From JAIQFL01 sp035501495 (lineage in GTDB: Bacteria; Acidobacteriota; Terriglobia; Bryobacterales; Bryobacteraceae), in the NCBI GenBank assembly GCA_035501495.1, contig DATJWB010000024.1, positions 1 to 64,000 of the forward strand: a DNA stretch of 64,000 nt, written 5' to 3'. The position numbers were made by a program, and so were the translations under genes. Below, piece after piece: positions 36,245-44,578 of this stretch; the stretch's first letter is position 1; each line of letters opens with the position of its first letter. A model generated the notes under the pieces. That model ran no database searches. It saw only the letters and a list, made by a program, of their open reading frames with translations, and was not told where the DNA came from.

Positions 36245-37009
36245 GTGATGCGATGGGTTTTAGGGGTGATCGTCTGTGCGGCACTTTCCGGCCAGACGCC
36301 GCGGGAGTTGTATGTCGCGCACTGCTCGGGGTGCCACGGTCCGTCGGGGGAAGGCAGCCGCGGGCCGGCGTTGCGGGTGGCGGCGCTCCAGCGCGCCAAC
36401 GATGCGGAGTCGCTGATCGTGCTGCTGCGGCGTGGAATTCCCGGCACCGAGATGCCGGCGCTCGCCGCCGAGACGGTTGCGGACCAACCTTTGCGCCAGT
36501 TGGCTCTCTATGTTCTCGGATTGCGTACCAGCAACAGCCCGGCTGCGGGTGGGCTCGAGGGGGGTGCGGAACTCTTCCGCGGCAAAGGCAAATGCCTGAC
36601 GTGTCACCGCGTGAACGGAGAGGGCGGCACCTCTGCGCCCGACCTCAGCGATATCGGCCGCATGCGGCAGCCGCAGTGGCTCCGGCAAGCCGTAGTAGAG
36701 CCGCAGAAGGCGCTATACGACAGCTTCCAAGGCTATCGCTGGACCATCAACATCCCCGATAACTATGTCCTCGTGGAAGTGACCGCGCGAAACGGCGACC
36801 GGATTGTCGGGAGCCGTTTGAACGAAGACCCGTTCTCGATTCAGATTCGCGATGGCGACGGCCGCATCCGATCGTTTCTGAAGGATGAAGTGCGGGAGGT
36901 GCGCAAACAGTGGGGCAAGACCGCCATGCCCTCGTACGGCAGCGTTTTCTCGGAGAGCGAGCTCCAGGAACTGGTCCAATACCTGGAGAGCCTGAGAGGA
37001 GTGCGATGA
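36245..37009 (+). CDS. Secreted di-heme cytochrome c
   Basis: 254 residues with GTG start; an ATG one codon later is equally possible. A signal peptide (VLGVIVCAALSGQ) is followed by CSGCH near 28 and CLTCH near 117, two c-type heme motifs. Distal Met candidates lie in GTEMPAL and the final TAMPSYGSVFSE. Between these is a domain with NYVLVEVTARNGDRIVG, common in cytochromes that accompany oxidoreductases. Its stop overlaps the PQQ dehydrogenase start as ATGA, so the two are translationally coupled. It is probably the electron acceptor of that enzyme. Confidence 0.9.
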   Translation: MMRWVLGVIVCAALSGQTPRELYVAHCSGCHGPSGEGSRGPALRVAALQRANDAESLIVLLRRGIPGTEMPALAAETVADQPLRQLALYVLGLRTSNSPAAGGLEGGAELFRGKGKCLTCHRVNGEGGTSAPDLSDIGRMRQPQWLRQAVVEPQKALYDSFQGYRWTINIPDNYVLVEVTARNGDRIVGSRLNEDPFSIQIRDGDGRIRSFLKDEVREVRKQWGKTAMPSYGSVFSESELQELVQYLESLRGVR

Positions 37010-38580
37010 GACTGCTCAGAGTCCTGACATTGGCCGCCCCGTTGCTGGCCTGGGCACAGGTCGCCCCGGAGCGCATTCGCCACGACGACCGCGAGCCGGG
37101 CAACTGGCTGACCTATTCGCGAAACTACAACGGCCAGCGATATTCTCCGCTGTCAGAGATTACCCCCGCGAACGTTGGCCGTCTGCAAGCCGCGTGGACC
37201 TATCAGATTCAGCAGCCGGGAAAGTTCTCGACCTCACCGATCGTGATCGGCGGCATCCTCTATATCACCGAGCCAGGCGGAGAAGTGGTGGCGTTGGACG
37301 GGAGAACGGGCCGACCGGTCTGGCGTTTCTCGCGGCGGCCGCCGCCCGACCTGCACGCCTGCTGCGGGGCGGCCAATCGGGGCCTGGCGGTTTTGGGTGA
37401 CCTCTTGTTTGTGGGCACCCTCGACGCACACCTCCTGGCCATCGATCTCGAGACCGGAAAGCTGCGATGGGACCGGGTGGTGGCGGATTACCAGTCGGGC
37501 TATGCCATCACGGTGGCCCCGCTGGCGTTCGACGACAAGGTAGTCGTTGGGATCGCCGGAGGCGAGTACGGCATCCGCGGCTTTATCGACGCATACGATG
37601 CAAGGTCGGGGCGGCAGGTGTGGCGCTTCTGGACCATACCGGGACCGGGAGAGCCCGGGAACGATTCGTGGGCCGGCGACAGTTGGAAGACGGGTGGCGG
37701 CTCGACGTGGATCACGGGTTCGTACGATCCCGCGCTGCGCACCGTGTACTGGGGGGTCGGCAATCCCGGACCGGACTACAACGGGGATGCGCGGCGGGGC
37801 GACAACCTGTACACCTGCTCCATCGTGGCCCTGGATGCAGACACCGGGAAACTCCGCTGGCATTTTCAATTCACGCCTCACGACGTAAACGATTGGGACT
37901 CGGCGCACGTGCCGGTGCTCGTGGACGATGGCGATCGCAAGCTGGTGTTGGTGGCCAATCGCAACGGGTTCTACTACGTTCTGGACCGCGTGACGGGCGC
38001 GTTCATCCGCGGGGTACAGTACGGCAAGCAAACCTGGGCATCGGGGCTGGACGACCAGGGCCGGCCAGTGCGTTTGCCAAACAGGGAGCCGTCGGACGAG
38101 GGCACGATGGTCTACCCGGGGTTCCATGGCGTGACGAACTGGTTCAGCCCGAGCTTCAGTCCGTTGACCGGATTGTTTTACGTGGCGGTGCGGGAAGAGC
38201 CCGCGATCTTCGCAAAGAGGAGGGAGCCTTACGTCCCAGGCCAGTGGTTCAGCGGCGGAAACCCGTCGGGCGTGCCGAAGATAGAACCAACCGGATCGAT
38301 CCGGGCGCTGGAACACGCCAGCGGTCGGGTGGCATGGGAATTCCCTCTGAAGTCTCCACCGTGGGCAGGCCTGATGGCGACGGCGGGCGGCGTGGTGTTC
38401 GGCGGATCGAGCGAAGGGATGTTCTACGCGCTCGATGCGGCCAGCGGCAAGCCGCTATGGCATTACGGAACGGGCGCGCCGATCTTCGCGAACCCCGTAA
38501 GCTACCTGGTGAACGGGCGCCAGCAGGTGGCCATCGCGGCAGGCAGCGGACTGTTCGCTTTCGCGCTGCCGGATCGCTAG
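37006..38580 (+). CDS. PQQ-dependent alcohol dehydrogenase-like quinoprotein
   Basis: 524 residues from the ATG that overlaps the cytochrome stop. The signal peptide is MRLLRVLTLAAPLLAWAQ, so it is periplasmic. An eight-bladed quinoprotein propeller follows: NWLTYSRNYNGQRYSPL, then a vicinal Cys-Cys in LHACCGAANRG, the disulfide that stacks on PQQ in methanol and ethanol dehydrogenases. TGSYDPALRTVYWGVGNPGP, the W-motif WHFQFTPHDVNDWDS and a final PLWHYGTG complete it. No C-terminal cytochrome domain is fused; the neighbouring di-heme cytochrome supplies it. The alcohol oxidised is unknown. Confidence 0.92.
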   Translation: MRLLRVLTLAAPLLAWAQVAPERIRHDDREPGNWLTYSRNYNGQRYSPLSEITPANVGRLQAAWTYQIQQPGKFSTSPIVIGGILYITEPGGEVVALDGRTGRPVWRFSRRPPPDLHACCGAANRGLAVLGDLLFVGTLDAHLLAIDLETGKLRWDRVVADYQSGYAITVAPLAFDDKVVVGIAGGEYGIRGFIDAYDARSGRQVWRFWTIPGPGEPGNDSWAGDSWKTGGGSTWITGSYDPALRTVYWGVGNPGPDYNGDARRGDNLYTCSIVALDADTGKLRWHFQFTPHDVNDWDSAHVPVLVDDGDRKLVLVANRNGFYYVLDRVTGAFIRGVQYGKQTWASGLDDQGRPVRLPNREPSDEGTMVYPGFHGVTNWFSPSFSPLTGLFYVAVREEPAIFAKRREPYVPGQWFSGGNPSGVPKIEPTGSIRALEHASGRVAWEFPLKSPPWAGLMATAGGVVFGGSSEGMFYALDAASGKPLWHYGTGAPIFANPVSYLVNGRQQVAIAAGSGLFAFALPDR

Positions 38581-38673
38581 CGCGGATCGGAGGTCCTCCG
38601 CGGCGGTTGGCTTCTGGACAGTCTAGAATGAGAAGCACGACGATCAACGCTCCGCGCTTTTTTAGGAGGTCGT

Positions 38674-39669
38674 ATGCGATATCCGTGTCCGGTGGTGTCC
38701 CGAGTGGAAGGGCTGGTGGTTCTCTTTTTCACGCTGGGCGTCATGGCAGAGGCGCAAACTCCGCGGACTGCGGGGAACCGGCAGGGTCCGGCAAAGCCGT
38801 GGACGGCCCCCCGGCTGCCGGGTGGACACCCGGACCTTCAGGGATTGTGGACCAACGCCACCCTGACTCCATTTGAGAGACCCAGAGACCTTGCCGGAAA
38901 GGAGTTCCTCACCGAGACCGAAGCGGCGGAATTCGAAAAACGGCAACTCGCCGCAAGCAATCGCGACCGCCGCGGCTCAACCGCCGACGAGGATGTCGCG
39001 CTCGCATACAACGAAGCCTGGTTCGAGCGCGGGCTGAAGCTCTTTCCGACGCGGCGAACCTCCGTGGTGATCGACCCTCCTGACGGCCGGATCCCACCCC
39101 TGACGCCACAGGCGCAGCAAGCGGCGGCGGCGCGCGCCGAGGTCCAGCGACATCCTCCTGCCGGCCCCGAGGAGCTGAGTTTGCCGGTACGCTGCCTCCT
39201 CTGGCCGACGGCCGGGCCGCCCATGGTTCCCGGCCCCTACAACAACAACTATCAGATCATTCAAACCGCCGACACGGTGGCGATCTACGTCGAGATGATT
39301 CACGATGTTCGCATCATCACCGTGGATGGCCGGCCCCATCCCGACCCGGGCATACGCCAATGGAAGGGGGACTCGCGAGGCCACTGGGAAGGCGAGACGC
39401 TCGTCGTGGACACGACCAACTTCACCGACAAGACCAGCTTTCGAGGTGCGGATCAGAATCTGCACCTCATCGAACGCCTCACGCGCACCGGCCCTGATAC
39501 CATCCTCTACCGGTTCACCGTGGACGATCCGACTGCCTTCACGAAGCCCTGGACTGGCGAACTCGTCATGAGCAGGGCCGCAGGTCCTCTCTACGAGTAC
39601 GCCTGTCACGAAGGGAATTACGCGATGGCAAACATGCTGAGCGCGGCGCGAGGGTCCACGGGACGCTAA
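38674..39669 (+). CDS. Secreted hypothetical protein (acidobacterial type)
   Basis: 331 residues, with a strong AGGAGG site just upstream of the ATG and an N-terminal signal (GLVVLFFTLGVMAEAQ). The mature part opens PRLPGGHPDLQGLWTNATLT and carries GPYNNNYQIIQTADTVAIY, QWKGDSRGHWEGETLVVDTT and YEYACHEGNYAMANMLSA. This pattern is frequent in Acidobacteria and some planctomycetes and has no assigned activity that I know. It is in the same direction as, but 93 bp after, the PQQ dehydrogenase and may belong to the same metabolic cluster. Confidence 0.85.
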   Translation: MRYPCPVVSRVEGLVVLFFTLGVMAEAQTPRTAGNRQGPAKPWTAPRLPGGHPDLQGLWTNATLTPFERPRDLAGKEFLTETEAAEFEKRQLAASNRDRRGSTADEDVALAYNEAWFERGLKLFPTRRTSVVIDPPDGRIPPLTPQAQQAAAARAEVQRHPPAGPEELSLPVRCLLWPTAGPPMVPGPYNNNYQIIQTADTVAIYVEMIHDVRIITVDGRPHPDPGIRQWKGDSRGHWEGETLVVDTTNFTDKTSFRGADQNLHLIERLTRTGPDTILYRFTVDDPTAFTKPWTGELVMSRAAGPLYEYACHEGNYAMANMLSAARGSTGR

Positions 39670-39786
39670 GCAGGCCGGCGGCTATTACGCGTGCAGGCGC
39701 TGCACCAGGCGGGCGTCTACATTGCCCGGCTCCACATGCCTATCCTACAATCGCGGCGCCGGAGTACAATACCGACGGGAGAGGTT

Positions 39787-40743
39787 ATGAGTTCGCGCCC
39801 GCGCATCCCGCTGGTATTGGCATTGGCGGTCGCCCTTCCTCTGGCTTTCCGTGGTCAAATCGCCATTCAACCCCGCGAAAAGCCTGCCCCGAAAGCGCCC
39901 TCCGGCTCGCGGGAGGCCACTCTGCGGGTGGACACCTCCCTGGTGCTCGTGCCGGTAAGCGTGAACGACCCGCTGAATCGTCCGGTCTCCGGCCTCGAAA
40001 GGGACAACTTCCGCGTTTTCGACGACCGTGTGGAGCAGGTCATCAGCCATTTCGCCATGGACGACGAGCCGGTTGCCGTGGGGCTGGTGTTCGACACCAG
40101 CGGCAGCATGGGCGCCAAGCTGAACCGCTCGCGGCTGGCGGCTAAGGAGTTCTTCCGGACGGCCAATCCCGAAGACCAGTTCTTCCTGGTGGAGTTCGAC
40201 AATTCTCCGCGGCTCGAGGTGCCGTTGACCAGCGACACCGGCGTCATTGAAAACCAGTTGATCTTCTCGCGATCCAAGGGCTCCACCGCATTGCTGGACG
40301 CCATCTACCTGGCCCTCCACGAAATGAAAAAGTCCAAGATGAACAAGAAGGCCCTGCTGGTAATCTCCGATGGAGGCGACAATCACAGCCGGTATACGCC
40401 CGCGGAATTACAGAGTGTGGTGCGGGAAAGCGATACCCTGATCTATGCGATCGGTGTCTTTGGCGGCGGGACGACCGTGGAAGAGGCAGGCGGCCCCGCG
40501 CTCCTCTCCCACATTGCGGAGGAGACCGGCGGGCGTATGTATGAGGCCAACCCTGCCGAACTCCCCGATATCGCGGTGAAGATCGGGATCGACCTGCGAA
40601 ACCGCTATATTCTCGGGTACACGCCCAAGAATCAGCAGCGCGATGGGCGCTATCACAAGGTGCTGGTGCAGGTGGTCCCTCCGCGCGGTCTTCCCAAACT
40701 TCGCGCCCACTGGCGCCTGGGCTACTACGCGCCCGCGGAGTGA
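39787..40743 (+). CDS. Secreted VWFA-domain protein (acidobacterial type)
   Basis: 318 residues from the ATG with GGGAGAGG upstream; 32 extra codons upstream are not needed. A signal peptide precedes a TLRVDTSLVLVPVSVNDPLN strand and DNFRVFDDRVEQVI, typical of TIGR03436-like proteins. The von Willebrand A domain follows with the metal site DTSGSMG, the STALLDAIYLALHEM helix and ALLVISDGGDNHS. The last part ends YILGYTPKNQQRDGRYHKV. Such proteins are numerous in this phylum and probably act in protein-protein binding outside the cell. It converges on the next gene. Confidence 0.92.
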   Translation: MSSRPRIPLVLALAVALPLAFRGQIAIQPREKPAPKAPSGSREATLRVDTSLVLVPVSVNDPLNRPVSGLERDNFRVFDDRVEQVISHFAMDDEPVAVGLVFDTSGSMGAKLNRSRLAAKEFFRTANPEDQFFLVEFDNSPRLEVPLTSDTGVIENQLIFSRSKGSTALLDAIYLALHEMKKSKMNKKALLVISDGGDNHSRYTPAELQSVVRESDTLIYAIGVFGGGTTVEEAGGPALLSHIAEETGGRMYEANPAELPDIAVKIGIDLRNRYILGYTPKNQQRDGRYHKVLVQVVPPRGLPKLRAHWRLGYYAPAE

Positions 40744-40755
40744 GGGCCGCGCCTC

Positions 40756-41532
40756 CTACTTGCCTTTAACGATTGCGAAATCGAAGACCTGGATATTCAG
40801 CTTTCCCTCGGTGTACTCCACCACCGCATATTCCCCCGGCTCGAGTGGCTCTTTAGGCCAGACCTTATAGAGCCCGCCGCTCGCCAGTTGCTGCTGGAAG
40901 GTCTCCACCAGAATCGGCTCCTCGATGGTCTCCTTGGTTACCGGGACGAACGTCAGGTTCTCGACAATCCGCACCGTGCCCTTTGGAGTGAGCTTCACCA
41001 TGCCGAAGCGCTCCGTTTCGGAGAGCTGCATGAAGAACTCCTGCTCGGGATTGGTGAATACATTCTGCGAGTGAAGTCCGGCCACTTCCAGGGTTCCCTT
41101 TCCCGACACCGCCGGGATCGGCGCCAGCTTCGACAGCACCGACCTGCCCTTGTTGGTGTGGACGCTGGCTTCCGCCGCTTTGATCACCTTGGTTTCCTTG
41201 CCGTCCACCCAATAGACGCCGGGATCCTGAGGAATGCGCGACACCTGCCTTTGCAGATCGCGCTCCGCCTTCTCCTCCTCCGAGATGACTTTGGCGTCCT
41301 TGTCCAGCTCCGCCTGCCGTTCGGCAATCTCGGTCTCCGTACGCTTCAGGTCGATCAGGCTCAACGGCATCTCTTCCCATTCGCTGCGCTCCACACTGTA
41401 GAAGCGCACGCGGTCCGATTCCACTTTGTATTCGCGAACCACGTGAAAGCTGCCGTCCTTCAGATACAGCCGGAGATTTGCCGCCCAGGCTGTGGCCGTC
41501 AGAAGCGCCAACGCCAGAAAGTACTTGCGCAT
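40756..41532 (-). CDS. Secreted hypothetical protein
   Basis: 258 residues, signal peptide MRKYFLALALLTATAWA. The first 60 residues read LRLYLKDGSFHVVREYKVES and RVRFYSVERSEWEEMPLSLI, a pattern of small SH3-like strands. A charged helix (about 62-95) and a strand-rich C-terminal domain follow, ending with EPGEYAVVEYTEGKLNIQVFD. I do not recognise a family. It is a single gene convergent with the VWFA gene. Confidence 0.78.
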   Translation of the reverse strand: MRKYFLALALLTATAWAANLRLYLKDGSFHVVREYKVESDRVRFYSVERSEWEEMPLSLIDLKRTETEIAERQAELDKDAKVISEEEKAERDLQRQVSRIPQDPGVYWVDGKETKVIKAAEASVHTNKGRSVLSKLAPIPAVSGKGTLEVAGLHSQNVFTNPEQEFFMQLSETERFGMVKLTPKGTVRIVENLTFVPVTKETIEEPILVETFQQQLASGGLYKVWPKEPLEPGEYAVVEYTEGKLNIQVFDFAIVKGK

Positions 41533-41990
41533 ACCCTACCGACTAATTTACCGCCGCCCCGCCTTCCGGTCGAGACCCTCCTCACCCCTTTGGGTGATCC
41601 ATGACAATTTTCCCGGCGCTCTTGACATTCGAGGTCCAGCAGGAGCATATTGTGAGTGGAGGCAGTAGTTGATGCTCTCCGGGCCTCTTTCTCCGGAAAA
41701 GGCAAATGCGTCCCCTCATCGGGGATTCATCAAAGGAGGAAATACATAGAACCAGTCCACAGTTGGGGTGGCTTCCGGTTTTCCTCGCTGACCGGTTGCG
41801 AGTCTTGACGCGCCGCAGAGCGATCCGCAAAGGATCCTCACCAGGCGTCGCGGTTTATACTGCGGTCTTTCCGATTCGCACCACGCACTATTCCAGGAGG
41901 GGCCGGCGGCCACCCTTTTGATTTTCCCGTTCCTCCTTCCAATCGCACTCCCTACGCAACTTCCGTTACACTGGTGTATCTTCTTCCATC
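41533..41990. other. 458-bp intergenic region before the polysaccharide locus
   Basis: No convincing gene. A TTGACA at 41622-41627 is followed at 18 bases by CATATT, a weak promoter candidate. A TATACT lies at about 41857 without a matching -35. A small hairpin, CCCCTCATCGGGG, at about 41709 echoes the hairpin repeat family but lacks its other half. Any promoter for the wzt-like gene must be here. Confidence 0.4.
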
Positions 41991-43334
41991 GTGAACGCTG
42001 TAGAATTCCAGGGTGTCTCCAAGAGTTACGCGATCTACGACTCGCCGGGCGACCGGCTCAAGGAATTGCTGTCCCTGAATCGCCTCAAACGCCATCGCGA
42101 CTTCTGGGCGCTGCACGATCTCAACTTTGCCGTCAAACGCGGGGAGACGTTCTGCGTGGTCGGAGAGAACGGATCCGGAAAGAGCACCCTGCTGCAGATC
42201 GTGGCAGGCATTCTGCAGCCGACGGTTGGCACCGTTACAGTAGGCGGACGAGTCTCCGCCCTGCTCGAATTGGGAGCCGGCTTCAACCCTGAATTCAGCG
42301 GCCGGGACAACGTTTACCTGAACGGATCGATCCTGGGGTTCACCACCCGCCAGATCGAGCAGCGGTACAAGGACATCGAGGAATTCGCCGAAATCGGCCC
42401 TTTCATCAACCAGCCGGTCAAAACCTACTCGAGCGGCATGGTCGTGCGTCTGGCTTTCGCCGTGGCAATCCACGTCGATCCTGACATCCTCCTGGTGGAC
42501 GAAGCCCTGGCCGTGGGCGACATCTATTTCCGCCAACGCTGTATGCGCAAGGTGCACGAATTGCGCTCTCGCGGAGTCACCATTTTGTTCGTTTCCCACG
42601 CCGTCAGCGATGTGAAAGCCATCGGCGACCGTGTCTTGTGGCTCGACCGCGGCAGAGTGGTGGAGGTCGGAGAGCCGGAACGCATCATCGCCAAATACCT
42701 CGCGGCGATGACGCAGAAGGATTCCACCTACCTGAGGCTCAAGGCCGGACCGCGCGAGCCGCGGCGCACTACCGGCCCCATCCGCGCGCCCGAAATCGTC
42801 GAGACGATTCCCAACATTGATCACCGCTTCGGCGACGGCCGCGCCGAAGTGATCGGCATTGCCATATTCGACGAGCGCGGGCGGCCCGTCCACCTCCTGC
42901 AACCGTGCTCGAATATCGTGGTCCGCATCAGCGTGCGCGCCAAGGAGGACGTGCCCCTGCCGATGGTGGGATTCATGCTGCGCAATCAATTGGGCATGGA
43001 TTTCTCGGGCACCAACACCGCGCGCGAGGGCCGCGAACTGCCTCCCATGCAGAGCGGCGATATCTTCACTGTGGATTTCCATCTCGAATTGCCAGAGCTC
43101 TACCCGGCCTCGTTCTCCTTCTCTCCGGCGATTGCCAACGGCACCCTGGCCGGCTACCAGATGTGCGACTGGATCGATAATGCGGTGGCGCTGCAGATGG
43201 CGCGCACCGAAGACGAGATCTATGGATACATCCACCTGCCGTGCCGCGTGGAAGTGAACTCTCCGTTGATGGGCCCGGGCTCTCAGGCGGAGTCTGCCGA
43301 GCCCCCACCGGTGTTGGAGAAGCGCATTGTCTGA
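41991..43334 (+). CDS. Polysaccharide ABC transporter ATPase with C-terminal glycan-binding domain (Wzt-like)
   Basis: 447 residues with a GTG start. The ATPase (1-250) shows Walker A GENGSGKST at 58-66, signature YSSGMVVRLAFAVA near 145-158 and Walker B ILLVDEALAVGD near 165-176. The C-terminal 190 residues form a beta-sandwich with GDGRAEVIGIAIFDERGRP and FMLRNQLGMDFSGTNT. This is the Wzt_C type that recognises the end group of a finished O-antigen. The stop overlaps the next methyltransferase gene by eight bases. The permease partner is probably the Wzm-like gene at 54.7-56.0 kb. Its role is export of a finished glycan across the inner membrane. Confidence 0.93.
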   Translation: MNAVEFQGVSKSYAIYDSPGDRLKELLSLNRLKRHRDFWALHDLNFAVKRGETFCVVGENGSGKSTLLQIVAGILQPTVGTVTVGGRVSALLELGAGFNPEFSGRDNVYLNGSILGFTTRQIEQRYKDIEEFAEIGPFINQPVKTYSSGMVVRLAFAVAIHVDPDILLVDEALAVGDIYFRQRCMRKVHELRSRGVTILFVSHAVSDVKAIGDRVLWLDRGRVVEVGEPERIIAKYLAAMTQKDSTYLRLKAGPREPRRTTGPIRAPEIVETIPNIDHRFGDGRAEVIGIAIFDERGRPVHLLQPCSNIVVRISVRAKEDVPLPMVGFMLRNQLGMDFSGTNTAREGRELPPMQSGDIFTVDFHLELPELYPASFSFSPAIANGTLAGYQMCDWIDNAVALQMARTEDEIYGYIHLPCRVEVNSPLMGPGSQAESAEPPPVLEKRIV

Positions 43335-44577
43335 GTTCACCGGCGAGCGCGTCATTCCGGGCCAGGTGGACGTGGACCTGATGAACGAGCACCTGGCCCG
43401 CTACACGTTTGCCTCCCGCCTGGCGCGCGGCAAGCGGGTGCTGGATGCCGGCTGTGGCGCGGGTTACGGGTCTGCGGAGTTGGCGCATGCGGCCGAATTG
43501 GTCATTGGCCTCGACCGCTCCTGGGATGCCGTCGGGTTTGCGCGCGACCACTATCGCCTTCCCAATCTGCGCTTCGAACAGGGCTCGTGCACGACTCTGC
43601 CGCATCCCGATGGCAGCTTCCACCTCATCGTGGCCTTCGAAGTCATCGAGCACCTGGAGCAGTGGCGCGAATTCCTGATCGAAGCACGCCGCGTGCTCGC
43701 CTCCAGCGGCCAGTTCATTGTCTCCACGCCCAACAAGCTCTACTACACCGAATCCCGAGGACCCGAAGGCGTGAACCCCTTCCACGTCCACGAGTTCGAT
43801 TTCGCCGAATTTCAGTCCGAGCTGAGGGCCTTCTTTCCGTACGTCTCGATGTTTCTGGAGAACCACGTCGAAGGCGTCACCTTTCAGCCGGAAGACGTGG
43901 GAAACACCGTGGAGGTGCGGGTGGACTCCGGAGAGCCCGCGCCCGACGACTCACACTTTTTCGTCGCCGTCTGTGCGCACCGCCCGCAACTGGGCAATCC
44001 GACGTTCGTCTACGTGCCGCGCGCCGCCAACGTGCTGCGCGAGCGCGAGCGTCACATCGCGCTGCTGGAGCACGAGCTGGCCGCCAAGGATGAATGGCTC
44101 CACAAGGCGCTCGAAGAGCACCAGGCCCTGGTGTCGCAGTTTCGCGAGCAAAAAGAGTCTTTGGAAAAGAGCAACCGCTGGGCCGAATCGCTCAACCGCG
44201 AGCTCGAGGAACGGGGCGCGCGCATCGTGCAACTGCAGGAAGAATTCACCCGCGAGCAGGAAGCCGCCCGCAAAGTGGCTGACGATTACGACGCCAAGGT
44301 CCGCGCGCTCGAAGAAGATATCCGCGCCAAAACACAATGGGCCCGGGACGTGGAGACCAACCTGACCGCCGAGATTCAAAAACAGACCGCCCACCTGGCT
44401 GCCGCCGTGGACGCCTTGCATGCCACGGAGAAGCAGCTCGAGGAGCGCACCGCCTGGGCGCGCCGCGCGCAAGAGGAGGCGGATGAGCTTGCCCGCCAGG
44501 TGGAACTTTTCCGCGCCTCGCGCTGGATGAAGCTGGGCCGCAAGATCGGCGTGGGACCGGTCTTGCCTCTCGGTTGA
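43327..44577 (+). CDS. SAM-dependent methyltransferase with long C-terminal coiled coil
   Basis: 416 residues from TTG, overlapping the Wzt stop. Residues 1-215 are a class I methyltransferase: RVLDAGCGAGYGSAELA (37-53), LRFEQGSC, VAFEVIEHLEQW and FIVSTPNKLYYTES. Residues about 235-405 form a continuous coiled coil, with repeats about 30 residues apart carrying a conserved Trp: DEWLHKAL, NRWAESL, TQWARDV, TAWARRA. The end, RASRWMKLGRKIGVGPVL, resembles a membrane-associating tail found next to other glycosyltransferases. The combination recalls WbdD-type chain terminators, in which a coiled coil acts as a length ruler. That is inference. Confidence 0.85.
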   Translation: MSEFTGERVIPGQVDVDLMNEHLARYTFASRLARGKRVLDAGCGAGYGSAELAHAAELVIGLDRSWDAVGFARDHYRLPNLRFEQGSCTTLPHPDGSFHLIVAFEVIEHLEQWREFLIEARRVLASSGQFIVSTPNKLYYTESRGPEGVNPFHVHEFDFAEFQSELRAFFPYVSMFLENHVEGVTFQPEDVGNTVEVRVDSGEPAPDDSHFFVAVCAHRPQLGNPTFVYVPRAANVLRERERHIALLEHELAAKDEWLHKALEEHQALVSQFREQKESLEKSNRWAESLNRELEERGARIVQLQEEFTREQEAARKVADDYDAKVRALEEDIRAKTQWARDVETNLTAEIQKQTAHLAAAVDALHATEKQLEERTAWARRAQEEADELARQVELFRASRWMKLGRKIGVGPVLPLG

Positions 44578-44578
44578 C

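Noticed and set aside
41622..41650. Strong promoter before the wzt-like gene
   Set aside because: The TTGACA is perfect but the -10 (CATATT) is poor and the site is 340 bp from the gene, so I kept it only as a note in the intergenic entry.
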